Assembly: GCA_003224785.1 (NCBI GenBank)
Contig: QHZV01000218.1
Span: 1 to 6,430, forward strand
Source: Acidobacteriota bacterium
GTDB lineage: Bacteria; Acidobacteriota; Terriglobia; Terriglobales; Acidobacteriaceae
Direction of reading: 5' to 3'
Length of the DNA: 6,430 nt
Program-made: the position numbers and the translations under genes
Part shown: in pieces, positions 1 through 5,979 of the stretch
Layout: each line of letters begins with the position of its first letter
Position numbering within the stretch: position 1 is the stretch's first letter
Notes under the pieces: model-generated
What the model saw: only the letters and a program-made list of their open reading frames with translations
The model's database searches: none
What the model was told of the DNA's origin: nothing

Positions 1-1
1 C

Positions 2-3000
2 GCCATTTCGTGGGTGCTCGGCGAGCAATCGGCGAAGACCTTGCGTGGCTCGCGTATGGAAGATGTCATCTTCGCCGGAACTCGCGATCGCAAGCCGACG
101 GGCATGGCCGAAGTGTCGCTCACGTTAATCGATCCTAGCGCATATGACGGGGCCGACAAGAACGATCCCACGGAACTCGACCTGCAAGAGGAGATGCCTG
201 CCGAGGACTGGGACGAGGCTGAGATTCGCGCCAAAGCCGCGGATGAAGTGCAACGTATTACGGAGGAGAACCAGCCCGGAATTGCGGACGAAGTTGAGGT
301 TCCTCGCTCGAACCTGATCAGCATCGCAGTTGCGTTTCCACATGACGAACCGATGTTTGCGGGTGAGCAATCAAGTATGGGCGAGGACGCACGTACCCCC
401 ATTACCTCTTTACCGGGAGGATCGGCCGTTGTCTTAAAAATCCGACGTAGAAAATTTTCCCAGAGTTTCCGTGCAGGTGAAATTGTTGTCACGCGGCGGC
501 TGTTCCGTTCCGGGGACAGCGAATATCTGCTGAATGGAAAACTCTGCCGGCTCCGAGACATTCAAGAACTTTTCATGGGAACTGGATTGGGCCCCGAATC
601 CTACGCACTGATTGAGCAGGGACGTATCGGACAAATCCTGAGCAGCCGGCCAACGGACCGCAGGGCGATCATCGAGGAAGCCGCGGGCGTCACGAAATTC
701 AAGACAAAAAAGCGGCTTGCGGAAGCCCGTCTCGAAGATGCGAAGCAAAATCTCTCGCGCGTGAATGACATCTTTGAAGAAGTCACGCGCCAGATGAACT
801 CGTTGAAACGTCAGGCATCGAAGGCCGAGCGCTACGCCCGTTTGCGAGATGAAATGCGGGCAAAGTTCAGGGTTGTCCTGGCCAGCAAGTTTGCGCAATT
901 CGACGAGCAAGGCCAGGAACTGGATGCGCAGATTCAGGCGATTTCAGAAGAGATTCATCGCCAGACCGACGCAGTGCGCGAAATGGAAGCCGAACTCGGC
1001 GAGCGCACGCAGCGCGGTTATGCGATCGAATCCGAAATCCGCGAAAACGACGGACGGTTGGGCGACATCAAGCTGGAGGTTGATCGGAATCAGGCGCAGC
1101 GTCGCCACAATGAAGAGCGATGCAACGATCTTACGATTCGCGCTTCCGCCGCTGAAAACGAAGTGAACCAAGCGCGCATGCGCTTGACTGCACTGGAAGA
1201 GGAATTAAATTCGAACCGTCAGCTGCTCGATTCTGCAGCCGCCGACGTAGCCGCCGCGCAGTTAGAATTCGATGTCGCCCAACAACAGGCTATCGCCACA
1301 ACGACTGACTTGGCCGATCTCGAACAACAGCAGGAGCGATCGCGGACGGCGATTCTCGAATCCGTTTCTTCAGTTTCCAATCTGCGCAATCAACTCACGC
1401 AAGCCGAAGAGCGCATGGCCGGGGCGGCTCGGGAAGCGCTACGGCTGGAAACTGAAATGGCGACCGCCGGCGCTCAAGCTGCAACATTCGGAGGAGAACG
1501 CGGCCAATTGGCGATCGAGTTTGAATCGGTCTCGCAAAAAGTCGCAGCGTTGACGCAGGAAATCGCACAAACGCGCGAGTCACTAGCGATGAAGCGCGGC
1601 CAGGAAACAGAAAGCAAGAATCATCTCGACGGCTTGCGCGCCGAATATGCGTCGGCTCTGGGGAAGAAAGGCTCGCTCGAAGCCGTGATCGCCGAGCATG
1701 GTTATTCCACAGAGTCGGTGCGGCGGCTATTTCAGTCCGGCTCGCTGCACGGCGGATTGGCGCCTGCTGGAGTGCTGGCAGACTTTCTCGAGGTCGAGCC
1801 GCGATATGAGGCCGTGGTTGAGGACTTTTTGCGCGATGAACTGAATTACGTCGTGGTGAAGTCGTGGGATGCGGCGGATGAAGGGCTTCGCCTGCTGCGC
1901 TCGGATGTGGACGGACGCGCGACCTTTCTTGTGCATCCAGAAGATTCGCAGGCGCGTTTTTCTTTTCTTGTGCCGGATGGCGTTCCTGACCCACCGAATG
2001 ACTCCATCATTCCACTGAAGCGGACGATCCGCGTGCTGAATGGGTTTGGGAAGTCACTGGAAGTCATTCTGCCGAAATTACGTGATGGCTACATCGTCCC
2101 CGATCCACAATTCGCCCGGAACCTGGCGCTGGAGAATCCGGATGCGTTTTTCCTCTCGCAGAGCGGGGAGTGTTTCCACAACGTGACCGTCACCGGTGGC
2201 AAACAACGCGCCGAGGGACCTCTCTCCATGAAGCGCGAGTTGCGCGATGTCTTGCGGCTGATTGGAGAGATCGAGCAAGCTCTGCGCCACGAAGACACGC
2301 AGGTGCTCAATCTTGGGCGCGAGATCAAAGGTCTCACTTCCCTGCTCGAACGCCTGGAAGCCGAAAAACTCGATTGCGAAAAACAGGCAATGACCTCGGG
2401 TCACGCTGTGCGCCAAATTGACGCTGAAATGGCGCGCATCCGCGAGAGGAGTGACGTTTGCGAACGTGAATTGGCACGACTTGCGGCCGAGCGTGCGGAA
2501 CAAGAACAAGCCGTTGCCATGCGACAGTCGGAGATTGCTGCGGCTACACAATCACGGGCCGAACTGGAACAGCAAGCGGCAGCCGCACACGAACAACTTG
2601 CGTTTCTGCGGCACGAACGCGATCAGAAGACGCAAGCGGTTTCGGAACGCAAGTCGGAGCTTGCAACTCTTGAAGAGCGGCGCCGGTCAGCGGAATCGGT
2701 TCTGCAGAGAATCGGCCACTTGGCTTCTGAAATGCAAGCGCGTGTGGACTCCCTGATTTCGCAAATTGAATCGGCGGCCACCGAAAAAGGGCAACGCGAA
2801 ACTGAGAACCTGGAAATTGCAGAGAAGCTGGTGAATCTGGACGCTGAGCGTAATGCTTGCGAACTTCGTGCAAGCCTGCTGCAATCAGAATCGGAACAGG
2901 TGCGGGCGCGGCTGGCTGAAATTGACGCGCTGCTGCGGGAAGCGCGACAGATGCTCGATGCCTCGCGCGACCGTAAGGCGGAGCTCGCGACCGCAGCGGT

Positions 3001-3766
3001 CAAGCTGCAGTCTGACGCGGAACACCTTGCGCAAACCTGCTTGAATGAACTCGGGGTCCAGCGCGCCGAATTGATGGGCGACACGACTCTGCCGCGCGTT
3101 CTCGACGACGAACTTGTGACCGAAGAACAAGCATGCCAGGAAATGCGCTCGCGGCTCGACTCCATGGGCCCGGTCAACATGATGGCGCTGGAAGAATATA
3201 GAGAGACCGCCGAGCGCCAGACGTCTCTTGATACCCAGAGAAAAGACCTGCTCGACTCGATCGAGAACACGCAGGCGACAATCAAAGAAATTGACGTTTT
3301 CTCGCGTCAGAAGTTCGAAGAGGCGTTCAAGAAGATCAACGAGAATTTCCAGGTCACATTCCAGAAGCTGTTCGGCGGCGGCAGCGCGTTCATGCGCTTA
3401 ACCGATACGGAAAATGCTGCCGAGAGCGGAATTGACGTGGTCGCCTCGCCTCCGGGAAAACGCCTGCAAAATGTGCTGCTACTTTCCGGCGGCGAAAAGG
3501 CGATGACCGCCCTGGCTCTTCTGGTTGGAATCTTCCAGTACCAGCCGAGTCCATTCTGCATCCTCGACGAAGTGGACGCGCCGCTCGACGAAGCCAACAT
3601 CGGCCGTTTCACCGAACTCGTAAAAGAGATGAGCGTGCAGACGCAGTTCGTGCTCATCACGCATAGCAAGAAGACGATGAGCATCGCGCCGGTGCTCTAT
3701 GGAGTGACCATGCAGGAGCCCGGCGTGTCGAAGCTGGTGTCGGTGAGGTTTGGGGCGACGGCGTAG
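2..3766 (+). CDS. smc: Chromosome segregation ATPase SMC, 5'-truncated by the window edge
   Basis: Core ATPase of the bacterial condensin complex (with ScpA and ScpB), which binds and loops chromosomal DNA in the nucleoid. The reading frame is open from base 2 (AISWVLGEQSAKTLRG), so the start codon and Walker A lie upstream. The GTG at 14 encodes an internal valine. About 1254 residues are present. In order: the N-head beta strand ending GMAEVSLTL, an unusual acidic insertion (137-466), the conserved block EIVVTRRLFRSGDSEYLLNG from about 479, GPESYALIEQGRIGQIL at 590-640, a coiled coil about 710-1690, the hinge about 1739-2210 (GSLHGGLA to VTGGK), and a second coiled coil about 2220-3150. Then come DSMGPVN (3158-3178), the ABC signature LSGGEKA (3482-3502), Walker B FCILDE (3554-3571) with the D-loop after it, and H-loop ITHSKKTM (3656-3679). 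All catalytic motifs visible are intact. Rad50 and SbcC are excluded by the SMC-type hinge and the GPVN motif. Confidence 0.97.
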   Translation, partial: AISWVLGEQSAKTLRGSRMEDVIFAGTRDRKPTGMAEVSLTLIDPSAYDGADKNDPTELDLQEEMPAEDWDEAEIRAKAADEVQRITEENQPGIADEVEVPRSNLISIAVAFPHDEPMFAGEQSSMGEDARTPITSLPGGSAVVLKIRRRKFSQSFRAGEIVVTRRLFRSGDSEYLLNGKLCRLRDIQELFMGTGLGPESYALIEQGRIGQILSSRPTDRRAIIEEAAGVTKFKTKKRLAEARLEDAKQNLSRVNDIFEEVTRQMNSLKRQASKAERYARLRDEMRAKFRVVLASKFAQFDEQGQELDAQIQAISEEIHRQTDAVREMEAELGERTQRGYAIESEIRENDGRLGDIKLEVDRNQAQRRHNEERCNDLTIRASAAENEVNQARMRLTALEEELNSNRQLLDSAAADVAAAQLEFDVAQQQAIATTTDLADLEQQQERSRTAILESVSSVSNLRNQLTQAEERMAGAAREALRLETEMATAGAQAATFGGERGQLAIEFESVSQKVAALTQEIAQTRESLAMKRGQETESKNHLDGLRAEYASALGKKGSLEAVIAEHGYSTESVRRLFQSGSLHGGLAPAGVLADFLEVEPRYEAVVEDFLRDELNYVVVKSWDAADEGLRLLRSDVDGRATFLVHPEDSQARFSFLVPDGVPDPPNDSIIPLKRTIRVLNGFGKSLEVILPKLRDGYIVPDPQFARNLALENPDAFFLSQSGECFHNVTVTGGKQRAEGPLSMKRELRDVLRLIGEIEQALRHEDTQVLNLGREIKGLTSLLERLEAEKLDCEKQAMTSGHAVRQIDAEMARIRERSDVCERELARLAAERAEQEQAVAMRQSEIAAATQSRAELEQQAAAAHEQLAFLRHERDQKTQAVSERKSELATLEERRRSAESVLQRIGHLASEMQARVDSLISQIESAATEKGQRETENLEIAEKLVNLDAERNACELRASLLQSESEQVRARLAEIDALLREARQMLDASRDRKAELATAAVKLQSDAEHLAQTCLNELGVQRAELMGDTTLPRVLDDELVTEEQACQEMRSRLDSMGPVNMMALEEYRETAERQTSLDTQRKDLLDSIENTQATIKEIDVFSRQKFEEAFKKINENFQVTFQKLFGGGSAFMRLTDTENAAESGIDVVASPPGKRLQNVLLLSGGEKAMTALALLVGIFQYQPSPFCILDEVDAPLDEANIGRFTELVKEMSVQTQFVLITHSKKTMSIAPVLYGVTMQEPGVSKLVSVRFGATA
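137..466 (+). other. Long acidic insertion inside the SMC N-terminal head
   Basis: About 110 codons separate LTLIDP from FRAGEIVVTRR. In well-studied SMC proteins roughly 10-20 residues link the corresponding strands, so about 90-100 residues are extra. The first 90 or so residues carry about two dozen Asp/Glu against about six Lys/Arg, include motifs such as QEEMPAEDWDEAE, and look disordered or helical. The segment ends with a basic patch, KIRRRKF, just before conserved head sequence resumes. The frame is uninterrupted and base use resembles the rest of the gene, so it is a genuine in-frame part of the protein, not a frameshift. Function unknown. A lineage-specific regulatory or partner-binding loop is an inference. 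Confidence 0.75.
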
Positions 3767-3837
3767 GCGGATCATGCGCGCAACGTCCCCCTAGAGAATT
3801 CCCTGCGGTGAGTGTGCCGCAGCCGGCAGGCATGGGG

Positions 3838-3894
3838 TCCTTCGACTACGAAGATCATTCGCGTTGCGAATGATCTTCTTCGCTCAGGATGACA
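3838..3894. repeat. Palindromic (REP/MITE-like) intergenic repeat
   Basis: The core is a perfect 13-bp inverted repeat: GAAGATCATTCGC at 3850-3862 and its complement GCGAATGATCTTC at 3866-3878, with loop GTT. It is framed by TCCT (3838-3841) and AGGA (3886-3889). Read on the - strand the ends are TGTCATCCTGAGCGAAG and GTCGAAGGACCCC, a pattern I recall as a very common dispersed intergenic repeat in acidobacterial and some other genomes. That recollection was not checked. A second, shorter hairpin (CTTCG 3840-3844 with CGAAG 3849-3853) competes with the main one. No T-run follows, so it is not a standard Rho-independent terminator, though it could still protect or end the smc mRNA. Confidence 0.7.
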
Positions 3895-3970
3895 CCGGGG
3901 CATATACACATTTTCCACAATCCAGCTACTCTGAATACCGCTCTGGACGCCGAGTTCCGGCCGCTGTCTC

Positions 3971-4038
3971 TTTGTCAACTACTTAGCGGTGGAAAACGCG
4001 GCGATTCAAAATCGGCTATGATTTCACCCGTTGACAAA
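3971..4038. repeat. 9-bp inverted repeat overlapping the purC -35 box
   Basis: TTTGTCAAC at 3971-3979 is the exact complement of GTTGACAAA at 4030-4038, and the right arm contains the -35 hexamer TTGACA. The arms are 50 bp apart and their centres 59 bp apart. Each arm holds the odd palindrome TTGNCAA, so it may be a half-site pair for a regulator or chance. The left copy does not have a matching -10 on the - strand, so I do not call a divergent promoter. Confidence 0.35.
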
Positions 4039-4058
4039 ATTTTCTGAGCAGCTAGAAT
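4031..4058 (+). promoter_or_regulatory. Sigma70-type promoter for purC
   Basis: A perfect -35 TTGACA (4031-4036) and a near-consensus -10 TAGAAT (4053-4058, one mismatch to TATAAT) are separated by 16 bp. Transcription would start near 4065, giving a leader of about 26 nt before the purC ATG at 4091. No Shine-Dalgarno sequence is visible in that leader. The promoter probably drives purC, cvpA and the fis-like gene together, since no other clear promoter appears before the next terminator. Confidence 0.7.
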
Positions 4059-4090
4059 ACGCGGCGGTTTCCACATCTAAATTTTTCGAC

Positions 4091-5017
4091 ATGACTACCC
4101 AAACACTCGATTCCGTCCTCTTACAGACTGACTTCTTACAGACTGACTTCCCCGATTTGAAGCTTTTTGCCAGCGGCAAGGTCCGCGATGTGTATCAGGT
4201 GGGCAGCGACCACCTGCTTTTTATTGCGACGGACCGCATTTCCGCTTTCGACTACGTACTGGCTACAGGAATTCCCCATAAGGGGAGGGTCCTGACCCAG
4301 ATTTCCCTCTTTTGGTTCGACTTCCTGAAAGAGGTGGTGCCAAATCATCTGGTGACCGCAGATGTGAATCGGTATCCGGCGGAAGTTCGCCCCTATGCCG
4401 ACCAACTCCGCGGGCGCTCCATGCTCGTGCAGCGCGCTGAAATGTTCCCCGTGGAGTGCGTGGTTCGCGGATATCTCTCCGGCTCGGGCTGGAAGGAATA
4501 CAAGGCCAGCGGCAGCGTGTGCGGAATTAAGCTTCCAACAGGGCTTCGCGAATCACAACAGCTTCCAGAGCCGATCTTTACGCCGGCGACCAAGGCAACG
4601 ACTGGTCACGATGAGAACATCTCGTTCGAGCACATGTCGCAATTGGTAGATCCTGAGGAGGCCCGCAGGCTGCGCGATCTGAGTCTCGCCATATACAAGA
4701 AAGCGGCAGACTATGCTCGCGAAAAGGGCATCATCATTGCCGACACCAAGTTCGAATTCGGACGCACAGCGGCGGGCATCACTCTTGCGGATGAAGTTCT
4801 GACGCCGGATTCATCGCGTTTTTGGCCTGCAGAGAAGTACGAAGCAGGCATGTCTCAACAATCGTTCGATAAGCAATATGTTCGGGACTATCTGGAAGAG
4901 ATTCGCTGGAACAAGCAGCCGCCCGCGCCGGCATTGCCGGCCGAAGTGGCCCGCAAAACCAGCGAAAAATACGTCCAGGCGTATCGCCAGCTTACGGGGC
5001 GGGAACTGGATGTATAA
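4091..5017 (+). CDS. purC: Phosphoribosylaminoimidazole-succinocarboxamide synthase (SAICAR synthetase)
   Basis: Catalyses ATP-dependent ligation of aspartate to CAIR, giving SAICAR in cytoplasmic de novo purine synthesis (EC 6.3.2.6). The 308-residue protein is the longer form resembling yeast Ade1 rather than the roughly 240-residue E. coli type. Visible motifs: GKVRDVY at residues 29-35 in the N-terminal nucleotide-binding lobe, then TDRISAFDYVL, the VECVVRGYLSGSGWKEY block from residue 121, GHDENIS from 172, and the family signature DTKFEFG at 218-224. The ATG at 4091 is chosen because the in-frame TTG at 4031 is itself the -35 box. No Shine-Dalgarno is seen before this ATG. Residues 11-20 contain a tandem LQTDF duplication upstream of the conserved domain. 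cvpA follows after 21 bp. Confidence 0.97.
   Translation: MTTQTLDSVLLQTDFLQTDFPDLKLFASGKVRDVYQVGSDHLLFIATDRISAFDYVLATGIPHKGRVLTQISLFWFDFLKEVVPNHLVTADVNRYPAEVRPYADQLRGRSMLVQRAEMFPVECVVRGYLSGSGWKEYKASGSVCGIKLPTGLRESQQLPEPIFTPATKATTGHDENISFEHMSQLVDPEEARRLRDLSLAIYKKAADYAREKGIIIADTKFEFGRTAAGITLADEVLTPDSSRFWPAEKYEAGMSQQSFDKQYVRDYLEEIRWNKQPPAPALPAEVARKTSEKYVQAYRQLTGRELDV
4121..4150 (+). repeat. Perfect 15-bp in-frame tandem duplication in purC
   Basis: TTACAGACTGACTTC occurs twice back to back (4121-4135 and 4136-4150), each preceded by C. It encodes LQTDF twice, at residues 11-20 of PurC, before the conserved fold starts. The exact nucleotide identity, with no silent differences, points to a recent slippage or duplication event that keeps the frame. 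Confidence 0.95.
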
Positions 5018-5038
5018 GCAAAGCGCGGTGGGCACCGG

Positions 5039-5569
5039 GTGAACATTGCCGACTGGATCATTGTGCTGGTTTTGTTGCTTTCGGTTGTGCAGGCAGCCAG
5101 CTCAGGTTTTTTTCAGGAGGCGTTTGGAATAGCCGGACTGGTTTTCGGCTATCTGATTGCCGCGTGGCAGTATCGTCATCTGTCCGAACATTTCGCGCCC
5201 TACATCAGTTCGCATTGGCTGAGCGAGATCGCCGCATTTCTGGCTATCTTTCTTGGTGTGATGGTTCTTGCTGGCGTTCTCGGCAAGATCGTTCGGTGGA
5301 TCGTAAAAGAAGCAGGCCTGAACGTTGTTGACCGGTTCCTTGGTGGAGTTCTAGGTCTGGTTCGCGGATGTTTGTTGGTCGCAATCGTCCTGGTAAGCAT
5401 GACTGCGTTTACCCCGACCTCGCGTTGGCTGCAAGGTTCGGGACTGGCGCCGTATTTTCTGGTGGTGGGGCGGGCCGTAATCTGGATCGCGCCAGCGGAG
5501 TTGCGGGCGCAGTTTTACAAGGGTTTGGATTATTTACGGCAGGCGCAGTCAGCCCATTCGCCGAAGTAG
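5039..5569 (+). CDS. cvpA: CvpA family inner-membrane protein
   Basis: Small integral membrane protein of the CvpA family. The name comes from a colicin V production phenotype in E. coli, where cvpA sits upstream of purF. The biochemical role is unsettled, with links to envelope integrity. The 176-residue product begins NIADWIIVLVLLLSVVQAASSGFFQEAFGI-like, typical for the family, with the usual N-terminal hydrophobic helix followed by a small-residue and Gly-Phe turn. Hydrophobic segments lie near residues 6-22, 27-44, 62-83 and 101-121, and a short hydrophobic stretch lies near 140-152. The GTG at 5039 is the only plausible start: the purC stop is in the same frame 21 bp upstream and no other start lies between. 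No strong Shine-Dalgarno is seen, so translation may depend on coupling to purC. Probable middle gene of a purC-cvpA-fis operon. Confidence 0.88.
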   Translation: MNIADWIIVLVLLLSVVQAASSGFFQEAFGIAGLVFGYLIAAWQYRHLSEHFAPYISSHWLSEIAAFLAIFLGVMVLAGVLGKIVRWIVKEAGLNVVDRFLGGVLGLVRGCLLVAIVLVSMTAFTPTSRWLQGSGLAPYFLVVGRAVIWIAPAELRAQFYKGLDYLRQAQSAHSPK

Positions 5570-5593
5570 CGGTAACAACTCACGAATTCTTAC

Positions 5594-5610
5594 CTGCTGA
5601 CTTTCAGCAG
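5594..5610 (+). promoter_or_regulatory. Perfect 7-bp hairpin upstream of the fis-like gene
   Basis: CTGCTGA (5594-5600) and TCAGCAG (5604-5610) are exact complements around a CTT loop. It sits in the 58-bp gap between cvpA and the fis-like gene, ending 17 nt before the GTG start. No T-run follows, so it is unlikely to be an intrinsic terminator. It could be an mRNA stem that tunes downstream expression or an operator. Role inferred only. Confidence 0.5.
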
Positions 5611-5617
5611 ACGAAAA

Positions 5618-5622
5618 GAGAG
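5618..5622 (+). promoter_or_regulatory. Ribosome binding site of the fis-like gene
   Basis: A GAGAG purine tract within AAAAGAGAGA lies 5 nt before the GTG at 5628. It supports that non-ATG start and is the clearest Shine-Dalgarno-like site among the three + strand genes whose starts are visible. Confidence 0.55.
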
Positions 5623-5627
5623 ATCCT

Positions 5628-5906
5628 GTGAAAGATCAACTAGAAGCACTCGTACAGCAGATGTACAAGAGCAACATTCTTTATTCAGAAGCAGTGCGCG
5701 AATTCAAACGGCGCTTCATCGCGACGGTGCTCGAAGAGAACAAGGGCAATCAGTGCCGCGCTGCCAGGCAGCTTGGCATGCACCGCAACACCCTTAGCCG
5801 GACGGTGAGCGAATTGCGCATAGATGTACGCCAGTTTCGTGACGGCGGCAAGCGTCCGCCGCGGGCTGCGCGTCCGATGGCGTTCGAGAAGAAGCTCGCG
5901 CGCTAA
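5628..5906 (+). CDS. Stand-alone Fis-type helix-turn-helix DNA-binding protein
   Basis: A 92-residue protein made almost entirely of a Fis/HTH_8 domain, the DNA-binding module also found at the C-terminus of NtrC-type activators. Residues about 26-66 match E. coli Fis in its most conserved part: GNQCRAARQLGMHRNTLSR against GNQTRAALMMGINRGTLRK. The first helix covers about 26-38, the second starts near 43, and the recognition helix is about 52-63. An N-terminal helical stretch (1-25) could dimerise, as in Fis. The tail is Lys/Arg/Pro-rich (GGKRPPRAARP). The start is a GTG with a GAGAG site 5 nt upstream. Length is close to E. coli Fis (98 residues). It lies 58 bp after cvpA, probably co-transcribed, and is followed by a terminator. 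The domain call is firm, but targets are unknown and orthology to E. coli Fis is not claimed. Confidence 0.9.
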   Translation: MKDQLEALVQQMYKSNILYSEAVREFKRRFIATVLEENKGNQCRAARQLGMHRNTLSRTVSELRIDVRQFRDGGKRPPRAARPMAFEKKLAR

Positions 5907-5931
5907 GCAGCGACCGATTCCTTTAACCAAC

Positions 5932-5962
5932 AAAAAAGCAGCCGGTTCAGGGCTGCCTTTCT
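5932..5962. terminator. Bidirectional intrinsic terminator between convergent genes
   Basis: GCAGCC (5938-5943) pairs with GGCTGC (5951-5956) around a 7-nt loop. On the + strand the stem is followed by CTTTCTT, ending the purC-cvpA-fis transcript. On the - strand it is followed by TTTTTTG, a better U-tract, so it also ends the converging gene whose stop is at 5980. Position between two convergent stops supports the dual role. Confidence 0.85.
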
Positions 5963-5979
5963 TGTGAGTTGTTTGTACG

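Larger units (their letters stand above)
3767..4090. other. Intergenic region between smc and purC
   Basis: This 324-bp gap holds no convincing gene. The only open frame across most of it, on the - strand, reads through a palindromic repeat and has no recognisable protein character. Region 3767-3837 has a small imperfect hairpin (TGCGG 3804-3808 with CCGCA 3817-3821) but no T-run, so no clear intrinsic terminator for smc. Region 3838-3897 is a palindromic repeat. Region 3900-4090 is more AT-rich and holds the purC promoter, a 9-bp inverted repeat and three TTTCCAC-type motifs, all described separately. Confidence 0.8.

Noticed and set aside
1395..1994. 199-residue antisense reading frame opposite the SMC hinge
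   Set aside because: Arg/Pro/Ser-rich shadow of a confident gene with no protein family resemblance.
2623..3285. 220-residue antisense reading frame opposite SMC
   Set aside because: Ser/Arg-rich composition is typical of the complement of a GC-rich coiled-coil gene. There is no recognisable motif and it lies wholly inside smc.
14..3766. GTG at 14 as the start of SMC
   Set aside because: The frame is open upstream (AISW precedes) and matches the conserved region just after Walker A, so the gene is cut by the window edge.
3850..3878. The 13-bp hairpin as the smc intrinsic terminator
   Set aside because: No U-tract follows on either strand, and the flanks look like a dispersed repeat. An effect on transcript ends remains possible but is not supported as a standard terminator.
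3772..3978. Small - strand reading frame between smc and purC
   Set aside because: It reads through the palindromic repeat, is Arg/His-rich without motifs, and has no supporting ribosome site.
4031..4090. TTG at 4031 as the purC start, giving 20 extra residues
   Set aside because: That TTG is the first base triplet of a consensus -35 box. The -10 box lies inside the extra segment, and the encoded residues look unlike PurC.
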